Below, one piece after another: positions 1 through 13,220 of a stretch of 64,000 bases of DNA. Each line of letters starts with the position of its first letter. Position 1 is the stretch's first letter. The DNA is from Coniochaeta sp. PMI_546 (lineage: Eukaryota > Ascomycota > Sordariomycetes > Coniochaetales > Coniochaetaceae), in contig MU271145.1 in the NCBI GenBank assembly GCA_021432605.1, positions 1,798,001-1,862,000 on the forward strand, read 5' to 3'. Made by a program: the position numbers and the translations under genes. The notes below the pieces were generated by a model. That model did not search any database and had not been told where the DNA came from. It was given only the letters and a program-made list of their open reading frames with translations.

Positions 1-548
1 TTGTCGCAATTGCTGCTGCTCACATTCATTGTGCCGATTTGCGTGTGGAGGTGTTGCTGGTAACGAACGACGCGAACCGATGTATGCCGGCGGATGACAA
101 TGCGCACAGTGATAGAGAGATATTTGAGTGTATGTACAGGCGAAAGTTGGGATATCCTCAGAGTGACATGGAGGTGTGCCTGGGCTTGGCAACAGAGCGA
201 GTGCTGGGGAAGCTACGTAACCGGCCGACTTCTAATCTTGCCAGCTGCGGCTTATCGCCAGCTGCTGGCCCGGTGCATTGTCCGGCGGAGACTTTTCCAG
301 AAAGTGATGGGTGGGCACTGGGCACTCACAGCTACCTTCTGACCAATCACTCGAAACATCGAACTTCCCTCTGCTATTATTGTCGCCTCCGTTAAATCAT
401 GCGAGCAACCCAGACCAAGAAAATCCGTTTGGACTCCAAACAAACCGCTTACAATACCGACCACCTCTGATGCTTTCGTCTCGAACTTGCGCGTAGCGCT
501 CCTCACCGACTCAACCTATCAGGAGCAAATGGATTTCTACGACAGATC
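1..548. other. Upstream region of the mitofusin gene
   Basis: No coding frame here has recognisable similarity or fungal exon structure; the short open frames overlap on both strands and look random. The stretch presumably holds the promoter and 5' leader of the gene that starts at 549. No tRNA boxes or long repeats were seen. Confidence 0.5.
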
Positions 549-3378
549 ATGAGCCAGGAATACTTTTCACCGAAAGGCAAGTCCCCTCTGGGGCAGGAGG
601 TCGACGATGCATCCGATGACGTCTCGGACAATCTGCCGCCACCCACCGAGACCACGAACACCGTCCCTACGAATTCCGCGACACCCGCCTATTTGACAGT
701 GGGCACAGGCTCAACATCTCAACACGCAGCGCATCTTCAAGCCCTGTTAGATCACGATTCCGGCTATGGAGGCAGCATCGCTGGCGACACCGCCGCAAGT
801 CTCAACCCAGAAGCCTCCCACGGCTCTAGTCAACAAATGTCCAACTGCGACCGCCACAGAGCACAGACTGGCGCCATACACCAGCTATGGTACAATCAGC
901 ACCGAGTGGCCCTCGGCCGCTCAATCAACCGCGTGGTAGAGCTCCTCAGAGGGCTGCAAGACATGAATGCGTCGTGGCCGGCGCATTATCCATCTGTTCA
1001 GCGACCGGATGGAAGGCCACTAAGCCGAGCGGCGACGAGACCAGACCTTCAACATACTTATTCAACGGCCGAGGACTTTATGGCTTCCTCCGCGCCGCCT
1101 CCTCCCCTTCGGCGGGCCATGACCTCCCTGGAAGGTCAAGCCGAAGCCGAGTCAAGCAAGGCCGCCGAGAATCGTGCAACACCCGAACCGCGACTCGTTT
1201 CACCTCAAATAGCACAGGAGTTCTCTATACTCAAGCTCGACCTGAAGCTCGGATCCCTCCATCAGGCAGAACTCGTACATTCGCTGGAGAAGTCTTCCAT
1301 CGCATCGTTACTGGACGGCAAGATCAGCTCCAGCATCAAGCACCTCCTGTTATTACGGGACCGTATTGAGGACACATCGAGCAAGGTTTTGATCACCGGA
1401 GATTTGAATGCCGGAAAGTCGACATTCTGTAACGCATTACTGCGGAGGAAGATATTGCCCGAGGACCAGCAGCCTTGCACCAGCATATTCTGCGAAGTGC
1501 TGGACGCAAGGGAGAATAGCGGCATCGAGGAAGTCCATGCTGTCCACAAGGATGCCCACTACGACCGGAATGACGAGACGACGTATGACGTCTTTACCCT
1601 ACAGGAGCTGGAGAAGCTTGTCACGGACAACTCAACTTATACCCAGTGCAAAGTCTACGTCCGTGACGTGCGGACCATTGACGAATCGCTGCTAAACAAT
1701 GGCGTGGTCGACATTGCACTTATTGATGCGCCAGGTCTGAACTCTGACACGACCAAGACCACTGCAATCTTCGCTCGCCAGGAGGAGATCGATGTCGTTG
1801 TCTTCGTGGTTTCTGCAGCAAACCACTTCACCCTGACGGCGAAGGAGTTTATTTGGGCAGCCGCGGCCGAGAAAGCCTATCTATTCATTGTTGTGAACGG
1901 GTTCGACACAATCCGAGACAAGGAGAGATGCCAAAAAATGATCCTGGAGCAGGTGGCCAAGATGAGCCCGCGGACCTTCAAGGAATCATCCGAGCTTGTA
2001 CATTTTGTGTCGAGTAACGCAATCCCTATGTTACCGGCACCTCCTGGCGGCCCAGGCGGAAGTGGAAGTGGAAGCGCCAGCGGAGGTGGCGGTGGTGATG
2101 AACCTGGTGACGACGACCCTAAGGATAAGGGCAAGGGCAAGGAGGCGCTGCGAGACTTCTCGCAGCTAGAGCAATCGCTACGAAGATTTGTCCTGGAGAA
2201 GCGGGCGAGATCGAAGCTTGCGCCCGCGAAGACGTACCTAACGAACATCCTCAACGATGTGAACACGCTTGCCACCGTCAACGAAGAGGTTGCGCGGTCG
2301 GAGTGGGAACGCGTTTCGAAGGAGCTACAAGAAATCGAGCCATTACTCGAATCGAGTAAGAAGGCAAAGGCGGAGATAAGTGAGGAGGTCAACAAGACGA
2401 TCGAAGAAACCTGCGAAGAGATTTACAATACCAGCAGGAGAACGATTAACTCCGCCATCGACCACGCTGGCGACCACACACATGGTGTTCCATATCCAGG
2501 TCTCTTCTACGCCTTTGAGTACGCCGAAGCTCTAAAGCAAGCTATGTTATCGGAGATTGCCGCCTCAGTGACGACCTGTGAAGAGCACGCCCGGACACAG
2601 ACAGTCAAGGGCGTCAACGCGATCAAGCAGCTTGGTATCCTCCACCTCGGCAACGAGTACAGCGACCTCAACTTCAGACCCGACGTCATGTTCCGCCGCA
2701 AGCGCGACGCTCTCGCCAAGCAGGTCGACATCCCCACCGAGCTCCTGGACTTTGTCGACTGGTCCACCATCCTCCAACGCCAGGAGAAGGTGGCCGGCAC
2801 CGGAATGGCGCTCACACTCGCCACGGCCGTAGGCTCGCAGATGATTGGCGGATACAGCTGGATGAACCACGCCCTCAGCGCCGTCCGCGTGATGGGCAAC
2901 GACAACCTCCGCCGGCTGATCCTACCCGGCATCGTCCTAGCTGGTAAGCCCTTTCTGAATCCCCCGCTTACATCAAACATGTAACTAACACCAACACCCA
3001 GCCCTAACAGCCACATACTACGTCCTCAACCAAATCCCGCAATCCCTCCCGCACCGCCTAAACGCCAAGATTGCCACCCAGCTGGCAGCCATCGACTACG
3101 CCCACGTCAACAGCTCGCGCATCGCCGGCTCCGTCCGCAAGGTCCTCCGCTTCCCGGCCGACTCGCTGCGCGTCGGTCTCCAGCGCTCGGTCGAGCAGCT
3201 CGACTCCCGCCGCGACGAGACGCTCCGCGTCCGCGCCGAAAGCGACGTCGCCAGGAAGTACTTCTCCAACCTCGTCCGGGTCAGCGACCACGAGCGTCGC
3301 ACGGTCGAGGCCGTGGATCTCGACGCCGTTCCGCCTGGAATGCAGCCTGGTTTCGGCGGTGTGGAAGCAAGGGGTTAG
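549..3378 (+). CDS. fzo1: Mitofusin, mitochondrial outer-membrane fusion GTPase (Fzo1)
   Basis: Dynamin-family GTPase that tethers and fuses mitochondrial outer membranes. Two exons, 549-2943 and 3002-3378, encode 923 aa; the 58-bp intron has donor GTAAGC and acceptor CAG, and the spliced frame runs cleanly to TAG. The G domain has the P-loop GDLNAGKS (residues 284-291), the G3 motif DAPG (393-396) and a G4-like NGFD (450-453). A long polar N-terminus of about 230 residues precedes it, as in other fungal Fzo1 proteins. A Gly/Ser/Asp-rich insert lies near residues 500-520, followed by charged, helix-prone sequence. Two closely spaced hydrophobic segments near 752-772 and 790-812 fit the hairpin anchor with both ends in the cytosol; the intron falls within the second. 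A basic C-terminal tail follows. Family identity is sure; the start is the first ATG of the long frame. Confidence 0.92.
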
Positions 3379-4427
3379 TTGACGAGGCTGACTCTTGACG
3401 ACAAGTGGAAAACTTTGGCATGGCGTTGGAAATGGTGGTTGTTTATGATTGTCTGGTTTTGCAAGCCAATGAAGTTGTCGAAGCATGAGCAGACAAGGGG
3501 GGTTTGGAAAGAATGCAAGAGCTGTAAAAGGAAGCATGGACTCCGAAGGCGATACACATATCAGGTGGCGTTGCTTCATTTGTGCTCCCTGTTCACCCTT
3601 CTCCGCTCATCGAGCTCCTGGTCTTCTCTTAGACCTTCGCTTTTACTTTTCGCCTTTATAGCGTTTCTTGTACGTATTACCTTGTGTGTCGCTAGGAAGA
3701 AAATCCATCTCGGTGTACATAATCAGAACACACCATCTTGATCTTTACTTTGTATGTTGGACTGTGACCACTGTGCTTGTTGTGATTATATACCTACATT
3801 GTAAGAGCGCCCAAAGGCCAGCAGAGAGACTCCCGGTTGGTGCTGCGATGATCATCACTTAGCTTGCAAAGAGAAAAATGGTAAGAATGAATTTGACCTT
3901 CATATTGAGTTTTTTTCCAGATCGTTTTCAGTGTCATGAGCTACCACTTCTTGTCTGCTACTTTAAGGCATCCCATCCATCCCAGCCATCCCCATCACTC
4001 TCAACTCCATCGTCCAAAAAGCTCGTACACATCCGTCAAGAGAAAAGCTAGCGATACAACCACCCCAGTTCCCCATCACCCTTCAAAGCCAACCATGGAC
4101 CACCTGACTCGGGGGCAGATTGATTCTCGACATACCGCCGGTCACTGCCAACACCGCCCAAACCCCGTCGAAGACCGAACAGAAGAAGACCACCGCTACC
4201 GCCGCTTCACAAACCACCAGAAATGCCGATGCGCGAATTCCCCCTTTTAGCGTTATCGAATAAGTGAGTGGCGGAAGTCATCAACCACACAAATCAAGAG
4301 TCTCCACTACTCCATCTGACCCAAGTGGTTACGAAAAGCAAGACCGAATCATCCGGCCAGTGCCCATTGCCAGTCATCGTCGAAGACAAAGTTGCTCGCC
4401 GGACCTTGGGCCTTGAGAGCCATAGTG
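3379..4427. other. Convergent intergenic region (3' ends of fzo1 and ptc1)
   Basis: Both neighbouring genes end into this stretch, so it should hold their 3' UTRs and polyadenylation sites. AT-richer sequence lies near 3640-3930. No gene, RNA or repeat was recognised. Confidence 0.5.
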
Positions 4428-6387
4428 TTACGACCTAGCCGGCGAGTCAATGTCCATCTTCGTGACGGACCCGTCGGGAGTCGCCTCAGGCGAGTCGTAC
4501 GAGCTCGGCTCCTCCTCGACAGGGCCCTCGATCATGGTCGGGGTGAACGAGGAGGTCTTATCGCCATCTTCGGCGGGAGCGACCGGATCGTGCCCCTTGC
4601 CGCTGTTGCTGGCCGAGATGCCGACAGCGGGCGCCGCTCCTTCGGCGATCTTCTGCTTAGTCGCCGTGACGATCTTTTCGGCTTCCGTCAGCTTGCCTGA
4701 GCTCGTGCTCGCGTCGCCCTCGACGCCGATGGTGTTGTTCTGGTTTTCCAGGAGCTGCTGCTTGTCGAAGCGGACCACCATGCAGGAGAGGTTGTCCGTG
4801 CTGAAGCGAGCAAGGGCGTGGTCTACGAGCATCTTGGCGGCGGAGACGGGCTCGCTGACATTCCGCACGAGGTCGACCGCTTCTTGGTCTGAGCAGACAT
4901 CCCACAACTGTCGAGTGGTTAGCTTATGTCCCTGACAACTTTCGTACAAGATTTAAACAACTTACACCATCACATGCGATGATTATGAACTCGTCTAGTT
5001 CAGGCTGAATGACAGTCTCTGTAGTGTAAGGATGTCCAGTGACCAGATCTTTCATATAGGTATCGCCGAGAGCCCGAGTGACAGCGAGGACTCCGTTCAC
5101 GCGGTTATTGAGAATCAGACCGCCAGCGTTAGCTATCCTCTTGCCCTCGTTCTCGTCACTGCCCTTGTGGTCATATGACAGCCGGAGTGCTTTACCCGAC
5201 CGGCAGAGGATAATGCGTGCGTCTCCGACGTTTGCCGTGTACAAGACGCGCTGTCTCGTTGCCGCGTGCTTCAGCTTGGCATGCGCACCTTCTGAGGTGC
5301 TGTCGGAAGACTCGGTATCCTTAGACTTTGATGCTTCCTCCGCCGCTTTTGCTACTGCAGGTGCGATGGCCTGAGAGCCGGTAGCGGACTGATTGCTCGG
5401 CACCCTGTCTTCCCAGCGCAGCACTGCAATAGCAGCCGTGCAACCGCTGTTCTTAAGCGGCAGTTTCTCGAGCTGTGCATCCACGGTCGTGAAAGTCTGG
5501 TCGAGCAATTCTGGAATCGGCAGGTTCGGATTCTTCCTGATAATATCCTCGAGGATGATGTGAAGCTTCTTTCCGCACCAATCCGCGGCAAACGTCCCCG
5601 CGTGTCCATCGAATATGGCAAAGTATCCATTGTCGGTCTCGATCATATCCTGAGACTGGATGAGATCGTCGCCAGAGTTTTGGGCTTTCTGGCTACCAGC
5701 TTCCGAGCCCAGGACCGGGGCAGGCGTGTGAAGGAAGTTGTAGAGAAAGGCATGAGTGTCCTCCATGGTCCGTCTACATTTCTTGTTGCGATCCTCCCAT
5801 ACGCCGACGCGGAACGTCGACCTAGGGCCAGGAAGCGACTCGCCAGCGGCATTGTTGTGTTGTCCTTGGGGGACTGCAAGAGCCTGGTCTTGCTTGCCAA
5901 GCTTCTGGAGAGGCGTCTGATTTGCCGATTTTGGATCAGAGTCGGAGTCGTTGTTGGTTCGGTTGCCAACCTGCGTGAAGAGCGAGTTCTTAGCTTGGGC
6001 TATCAGACTGCTGGCTCGGCCGCTTACGCCGCTGCTCCTTCGCTTTTTCTGCTCTGCCGAAGTCCCCGCGCTCGGAGGGCTGCCATTGCCGCTGCGCTTC
6101 TCGCCGAGGGCGGCGTCATCGGAAGTCTTGATGGAAGTAGGTGCTACCTCTCCGGAACTGGTGCCAGAGTTAGCATCGGGCGAGGGGGGCTTTTCGTCCG
6201 TCTTCTCCTTCTGACTGTTTGCCGTGTCAGAGGTAGAGCTGCTTTCGGATTTTGGGACTGAGGAGTTTGAACCCCCGCCGAACATCCTATTGAGCAGGCC
6301 CCCTTGCGAGGAGAGACTGCGTCGCTTGTTGCCTGCCAGGTTGTTGAGAGGTCGCGGAACTACGGGATATTGACTAGTAGACGTCAA
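4428..6387 (-). CDS. ptc1: Protein phosphatase 2C, Ptc1 type
   Basis: Metal-dependent Ser/Thr phosphatase; yeast Ptc1 dampens stress MAP-kinase signalling such as HOG. Minus-strand exons 6387-4966 and 4907-4428 encode 633 aa, with a 58-bp intron (GTAAGT...CAG). The intron is needed to restore the conserved CDGLWDV motif, whose DG residues lie at 473-474 and whose LWDV comes from exon 2. The first 195 or so residues are low-complexity Ser/Asn/Lys-rich sequence. The PP2C domain then shows [10 protein letters not shown] (MED at 208-210), FDGHAG (DGHAG at 260-264), [14 protein letters not shown], the [14 protein letters not shown] block and the STDN motif in exon 2, so the metal-binding acidic residues are present. 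The domain matches Ptc1 best from memory, including the SEP-AAKMLV segment after CDGLWDV. A disordered acidic C-tail of about 100 residues follows, unlike short yeast Ptc1. Confidence 0.9.
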
Positions 6388-8406
6388 GCGTAGTGACGTG
6401 ATCGATGCAATGCTCCAGCGAAGTGAAATGGTTCGTGCAGACGGCCGAAGAGGATATCTGAGCTATCTCGACTTGGCTATTGTAAGCTCCGCAAAAGGTT
6501 GGACGTTTGGCCAGAGTCCGTGGACGGGCTTTCTAAACACCGTGGAGCAGATAGAGCTGTCCGATCGTGAAGCTGGGATTTTAATCTCGTCTGGAACCAA
6601 GGAGACAATGTCGCAGAGGCTTGCTGGAAGGTATAAAGCTGTTGGCTCAGGTTGCAGCGAGACTAGACGTAGGGAGGATTTGAAGAGCAGCAGGGAAGGT
6701 TGGCGGGCAAAGTGGGCTGTGAACGTTTAGTCTAGTCCAAACTCCAAGGGGACAGGGAGTTAAAGGAGGGGTCTTGTGACGGAGTGTGGGAATGATGTAA
6801 TGGGACAATCGCCGGGAGATCTGGGAAGGCGCAAACTGAAGGTAGAACCATGGGAAGGAAAGAGCTAGCAAAGACAAGCAAAGTCCAAAACCGCTCGAAA
6901 GTAACAATGCATCAGATGCGACGACAAGGTGCAGAAAATGTTTGCTGTTGTAACTTGAGTTAAGGCTTTTCCGATCCAGTGACGAAGATGGCCCCAAGTC
7001 CGCATTCACAGGGCCAGCGCATGGCTCTCCACAGGCAACACCAACAGAGCTGGAGGCCCTGGGGAGGGGGACGCGTGCAGAAGAAGGAACCACAAAAACT
7101 TCCCCACGTCAGTTCTGCTGTGGACATACCTTTTGGCTTCTATGATCCTCAAATCAGTGCTACCTTTGACGCACCAAGCAACGAATAACCGCGTTCTAGA
7201 ACGGTGACAGGCGGCAGCACAAAGGCGGGTAGGCGGCTTGAGTTATGTGACGGATCAGATTCATGTCGCACATAGATGGGATACCGCAGTGGGGGGAGGG
7301 GGAAGAGACTACGTGAGTTTCAGAGGTTGACTGCTGATGGTGGCTCAAGCTGGTCATTCGAAGTCGGGGTCTAGCGCTGCTTATGTGGACGTCCTTCGTT
7401 CGACGAGAGGGGGGACCAGCTTTTCTGCATTTGTCACTGGTTGACAGTAGCACTCGGCGCTTCGCATGCACCGTAGCGAGAGACCCTGTAACTTTCGAAG
7501 TTGGTTCCTTCGCTCAAGAAGGGGGGATACGCTACCCAGAAGCTATTCGTTGACTTACGGGTATCTTGATCGGCAATGAGGTTCCATAGATCTGGTTGCT
7601 GCAGATCCATGGGAATGTCCTCGTACGGTGAGGGAACCTCTCCCGACCCCGAATCATAGTCTTGCCCTTCAGACCTTTGGTGTTTGCGGCAGTGGCCAGG
7701 TTCACATCCGACATGGACAGATTACAAACCAAAAAAGACACCCGCTGGAGGTCTGACTGTACAAGATGATCTGTCCCCTTCAGACATAGTATTCCTAGTG
7801 AATTTGGCAAAACTCAACTTCCTTAACAGGTAGCAAGCTCGGCAACATGTCTAATACAGATCCCCCATTGCGAGACATCAGGGGACAAATAAACTTAGAG
7901 CACGGAAACGTCCGCGAGAGAATGTTTCGCAGCAAGTGCCTTGGTAGACCAGGAGATGAGATATAATGCATACAGGCCGTCAAATCGGTTGCAAAACGAC
8001 CCCGAACCTGGCCTATCTAACAAGGAAGAAAGCATATTATATGTACAGTACCAACGGCAGCCGCTCCCAACTTTCCAAAGGCCTCGCATGGATTTCCACC
8101 GTTTCCCGATATGAAAAACCCCCAAACGGATGCAGACATTTCGGGACGCACCCGCTAATACCTTCAATATGCCGTTGCTTTAGGGTTCTCCGAATATTGT
8201 ACAGTCGACAGAACAGACCGGAGAGACGTTCGTCGTTCATCGCATACCCATCAGACAGTGTGGTGGCAATCGTCGTCCAGTGTTCGGCTCCTCTACTAGG
8301 TAGGGAGACCTTTCTCTTGGGTAATTTGACGTGAAGACACCCATACACAGCCTCCGATCTCTCAGCACGTAAATCGCTATTTCAAAGCGTTCAGCCTGCC
8401 ATCCCT
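6388..8406. other. Intergenic region between ptc1 and tom22
   Basis: About 2 kb between the start of the PP2C gene and the stop of tom22, both on the minus strand. It should contain the PP2C promoter and leader near 6388-7000 and the tom22 3' UTR. Short open frames here lack recognisable domains and have no convincing splice pattern. Confidence 0.45.
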
Positions 8407-8948
8407 CTACAGAGCAGGCCGGGCCTCAGCACGTCCAAGAGCAGCACCGACCCTCTCGGCCGTGCTCCCCTCCTTATTATCATCGACGCCGTCCGTCAGG
8501 ATGTTGCCGCCCATCTCGCGCATGCGCTGCTCCTGCTCCATGGCGAGGTGCGTCTGCTCGTCCGCGACGGCCAGGGCGTAGGGGATGCCGACCAGGAGGG
8601 CGGAGACGGAGATGGTCCAGGCGGCGCGGCCGCAGAAGAGGAGCGTCGTCTTCAGGATGCGCGAGGTAGTCTGGTACTTGTGCCAGAACCAGCCTCGTGT
8701 CGAGGGCGGGATGATGTCGCGCAGGGCCGACAGGCGCTCCGCGAGGGTCTCTGATGAAGGGTCGAAGTTGGAGTCTGTGGAGATCTCGGAGTCTGTGTTT
8801 TCGTTCGCGTGTTAGAAAAGATGACAGGGTAAGGAGATGCCGTGGTGGTATGTAACCTACCTGTGTCGGTAAAGTCGTCTTCCTCCTCCTCTGGGCCAGG
8901 CTGGGCCTCTTGGAAGTGCTCGTCCTCGACCTCGACTAGTTGGACCAT
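8407..8948 (-). CDS. tom22: Tom22, central receptor of the mitochondrial TOM complex
   Basis: Outer-membrane import receptor and organiser of the TOM translocase. Exons 8948-8861 and 8792-8407 (minus) encode 157 aa; the 68-bp intron has donor GTAGGT and acceptor CAG. The N-terminus is strongly acidic (EVEDEHF, then a run of Glu/Asp, then DTDSEIS across the splice junction), matching the cytosolic presequence-binding domain. It is followed by the family block [20 protein letters not shown] and one membrane segment, [20 protein letters not shown], near residues 83-102. The tail faces the intermembrane space. Length fits fungal Tom22. An ATG two codons upstream (8954) exists, but fungal Tom22 normally starts MVQL, so 8948 was chosen. 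Confidence 0.92.
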
Positions 8949-9788
8949 TTTCAAAGATGTGGCTCGGAAGGATTAGAGGCTGGCTGATTGTGTCGCGGGC
9001 TGGAATGGAGATGTCGGAATGGATGGGCCGGAAATTGGTTGAAGTCGTCGAGATAGGCCTGACCAAGAACTAACGTAGCTGCCGATGATGTTGGAAATTT
9101 TGCTGAGTCGGTTGATGGAATTTTCCGGGGTTATCAGCTCAATAGTGGGCCTCGTACACGTGTAGTTGGGGACTTCAGTCACCAGTGTCATGGCCAGTGG
9201 CCCGTGCGGTACAGCCCAAACACCTGTAGCTTCGACGTAGCACTAAGGTACCTCTAGAGTCTATTGTGGTAGACTCTAGGTCCGTATCCAATAAGAAAGA
9301 CCTTGTATAGGTACCTATCTCTCTCTAAAATCTGAGGCAAAGGTTCAGTTAGATGGTTACTTACGTCTCGAGGAGTTCAGATTTTGTAAACATGAGCGAC
9401 CTCGCGTTCCTAAGTCCTGTTTCCTCAGTCCAGGCCAGAAGATCCAATACGAACGACTGACCAGAAGTAAATATAAGGTGTCTAATTGATAGGCTGGCTG
9501 CTCCCTCGGTACCGACTGTATTGTCGATCAAGAATTGAGAGTCACGATTATTGCATGGTTGGAAGAGTAGGAATACGGAAGACCTGGTCAATGGGCATCT
9601 CGTCATCTATTTTCATACTCATTCTCGCTATGGCCCAACAATGACCCACCGGCAATGCTTCCATCAGTTCCAATGGCATTTCCAAAAGTCTAACATGATG
9701 CAGTACCCCCATGCTCCGAAACCAGTTTGACAAAGCATCATGAAAACCGCGTGTATCTATATTTGAACATCAGGCCGTAATCACACTT
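8949..9788. other. Intergenic region between tom22 and nha1
   Basis: The tom22 promoter lies at the left and the nha1 3' flank at the right. It contains a perfect 10-bp inverted repeat at 9254-9279, annotated separately, flanked on both sides by AGGTACCT motifs. No coding sequence was recognised. Confidence 0.5.
9254..9279. repeat. Perfect short inverted repeat (hairpin) between GGTACC motifs
   Basis: CTAGAGTCTA at 9254-9263 is exactly complementary to TAGACTCTAG at 9270-9279, with a 6-nt loop. AAGGTACCT lies just left and ATAGGTACCT about 35 bp to the right. The arrangement resembles other GGTACC-containing hairpins in this window (15159-15184, 55130-55158). It may be a remnant of a small palindromic element; the function is unknown. 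Confidence 0.6.
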
Positions 9789-12700
9789 CTAACCTCTCTG
9801 CGGCTGGTCGGCGAAACGGATGCCCCGCCTTCCTCCCGCAGGTGGTACTCTCGGGGTATCGTCGTCGTCGCTGTCATCATCAGCCGCCCCCGGTGAGGAC
9901 ATGCCGAGCGCCGCCTCCCTCCGGCGCCTCTCGGCCGGCGTCTCCCTGACCTCGTCTTCTTCTTCGTCGCCGCCACCGACGCCCTGCAGTACGGCGAGGC
10001 GTCGTCTCCGTTCCACAGCCGTCTCAGGCGCGTCTCGGCTCGACGCTCCCGTCGGTTCTTCGCTGCTACCCTTGCCGCTAGCAAGGGGAGTGGTGTCTCT
10101 CCCAGAGGATGATGGCGAACTGCGCCGGGTCTCGTCGCGGCCACGCGTCGGAGCGGGCGTCGACACTGTCCGCTGCGCTGTGGCTGGTGCTAGCGTACTC
10201 GCACCGCGCTCGACAGGCTTCTCCGCCCTCGTCTTGCCTCGCGTTGATGATTGAGCTGAGTCATCAGCAGGCTTATCCTTGGTCGCGATCCTCTTCACAG
10301 CCTCCGAAGCATTGGAGTGCTCCAGAATCTCGCGACGTGTGCCCTTGTCGTACTTGCGCATCTCCCGGATGAAATCTTCCTTGGTCATCCGCTGGTCGAC
10401 ACCACTGATAGTGAAGCGAATATGGCGGTCGTCATCGTCATCATCATCGTGTCTGTCCTTCTTCTTGGGCTTCTGTGCGGATGCTTCACCCCCAGTCGGT
10501 CGAAATGCTCCGGCCCACGTGGACACGGATGCCAGCCTAGGTCTTGCCGTCGGTGGGTCGACTGCCTCCCCTCCTTCTCCGGAAGGGCCAGCTCCTGCGG
10601 CGTCCTTGCCTGATTTGACTAAGGAACCCATACCCATATACTTCAAGCCCTGGCTCATGAAGTCGGGGCCGTCCTTCTCGCGTTTTTCTGAGGGCAGCTC
10701 GTACTTCTTCACGACTTCGCCGTCTTCATCTTCGACAATGATCTAGGAGCTGTTAGCGGTCTGCAGTGATCTGTTGAGGAGCAAGGTACTTACCGTATTT
10801 CCGAACTGGTAGGCCCTTGCAGGGTTGTGTCTTCTGTTGGCCTTGTGCTTGTCCTTATGATCTTGGCGCTTCTTGATCTCCTCTTGCCTCCAATGTCCGA
10901 TTCTTCTCTTCAGGTCGCCGTAGGTCCATCCCGTAGGTGCTGGCACCTCGGACTCCAACTTCTCCTTCAACTTGGAAGCATGTTCAGCGGCATTCGATGG
11001 AACTTCCTGCACGGTAAGAACGTCGCCGTCTTCGTTCTCCACAATGATATTATCGCCCTCATCATACACCTCCACATGACCCGCTCTTTCGTGTGACTGG
11101 TTTTGATGCAGGGCTTCCTCCTCTTCCCATCTGTCTTCACGCTCGCGGGCGTCCTCGTCGGATTGACGATGCCCAGTCTGGCCTTTGGGATCAGACTCCG
11201 CAGGCGACAACGCTGCCGAGTCTCGCCGTTCCACCGGAGATTGACTCGAAGAATCGCCCATGAGCGTCGCAGAAGTCTGCTCACTCTGGCTTCGGCGTTC
11301 GGGGAAAATAGCTGACTGGGCGATGGGACCTCCGGGTCCAATACCGTCATCCCATTTCCGCTGCTTCCTTCGTCTACCGACGAGTGAGGATGCCCGGCTA
11401 TTTTGCCGACTAACCTTCTCGTCATCCTTTTGGCGGCGCAAGAAGTTGCCAGGGAGACCGACTGGAGGCAGGGTTCCAGGAGGGAACTCTGGAAGCTTCA
11501 TTTCGTCCAGGTCCGTGTCTGACATGTTCTTTGCTTGAGATCTCGACATGGATGATATACGTGGAAGGCGGTTCATCCATGACGGCCCGTCCTCTGGTGC
11601 AGTTGTGTATGACATGGTAAGACTCAAGGTGTTGATGCGTTTTCCCAGCGTAAACACGGCAATGGAGGAACCATGCACAAGAATCGAGGCAATGACAAGG
11701 AACGATACTATCGGCCACACCAACGATACCAGAGTGTAGTACTCGGCGTCCTTAGGCGGTAGTTCGGCCAAGGGAACTGGTGACTCGTGCTCGAGTTCGG
11801 CTCGAGCAAGAATAGCGACGAAGATCGCGCCAACTCCAATTGGACCAAAGTGGCCGGCGAAAAGAGCCTCTCGCCAGGTTTTGATGTCCGGTATGAGCGG
11901 CTTCAGGGCCATCATGATGGGAATGCGCCGGAAGAGAATGACAAAAATTGCCAAGACAACAAGCCGCCACGCGCTCAGTGGCAGTTCGGGGCTGTTGAAC
12001 TGCGACCAGGGAATGATGGTCCCAAAGTAGACAAAGTATGCCAGGTTGATGAGCAGATCGATAACGTTGGATACGTGCGACTCCTCAGTCTTCTGAGTGA
12101 ACCAGCCGTCGTTCGAAAAGCCGACTCCGCAGGAAAAGCCTACCAGAAGATCATCCACGCCCAAGATGCTTCCTGATCCGGCACAGAAAAGGGCCAGAAC
12201 AAAGTAGAAGACGAGAAAGCTCTCCCGGTCGATCAACTCGTGCTGCTCGGCGTATTTGATGGCGTGACGGGCAATGTAGCCCACAAGAAAGCCGTAGATA
12301 GCGCCGAAGATACATTCGTAGAGGATGGTGTATACGATCCAGTGATAAGTGACTTCCTTAGCGCTCAAATGCTCCTGGATGAGGTATAGGGAAAGGTATA
12401 TGAAGGGGAACGCCATGCCGTCGTTGCAGCCAGACTCCGCCGAGAGGAGGTCTCGTAAATGCTTCGGTACCCTCTTGGCGAACTTGCCTTTACCGACGAC
12501 AGACGAAGCCAGAACAGGGTCGGTTGCAGTGACGCAGGCAGCAACGACCAAGCTCTCCAGCCAGTTGAGAGGGGGCACCATCCACCACACGAAGAGACTG
12601 GTGATTAGCCACCCAAAGGTCATAACCGGGACCAGGAGAAACACGACGGATTTCCAGTGCTTCTCCATGTAGAACTTGGGCAATTCGACACCGACGGCGA

Positions 12701-12950
12701 AGCATTGGACGACGAGTACTATTCGGGAGAACTCGATGGTGACAATATCGACACTGCCCCAGGAGTTCGGGTCTATAAGATTAGCAGCATGAGGCCCGAA
12801 TATGACACCGCACAAGGTCGCGACCGTAGCTTCGCCGATATACATGCGCTCCTTGATGACAGTAGAGCAAAGCATGAACAGGGACGTAAACCCCCCCAAG
12901 ATGATATACACCAGGTGAGGCTTGGTGATGGATAGGTGTTCCCACGCCAT
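9789..12950 (-). CDS. nha1: Plasma-membrane Na+(K+)/H+ antiporter, Nha1/Sod2 type
   Basis: Exports Na+, Li+ or K+ in exchange for protons, supporting salt tolerance and cytosolic pH control. Exons 12950-10794 and 10742-9789 (minus) encode 1036 aa; the 51-bp intron has donor GTAAGT and acceptor TAG. Residues 1 to about 440 form the polytopic exchanger domain, with the family signatures GEATVATLCGVIFGPHAANL, ATDPVLASSVVGKGKFAKR, SAESGCNDGMAFPF and VDDLLVGFSCGVGFSNDGWF. The last two contain the acidic residues used for ion exchange. About 600 hydrophilic residues follow, rich in Ser, Arg and Glu, with acidic VEDEDGEVV-type motifs on both sides of the intron. Such long cytosolic tails are usual for fungal Nha1 and carry regulation. 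The start is the first ATG (MAWEHL), which matches the family. Confidence 0.93.
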
Positions 12951-13220
12951 GACTGCGTTTGGGGATTCGCTCAGCCCAGAGGGTTAGGGTCCTAGATGTC
13001 TCGCCACTTCAACCCGGGCTTCTCGGGGTCCCGGAGCCTACTGAGTTGAGCTGACGTTGGCGGGTGACCGAAAGTAGAGTAATTGACGGAAACCGCACTC
13101 CCCAGTCTATTGAATCTGCACTGGTGATAAGATTGCGGTGATGCATTCAGGAATAGCGAAGAGTGCCGGGGAACGGCCAATGTTTGGAGCCTCTTGAACG
13201 AATGATGTAATAGTGGATGA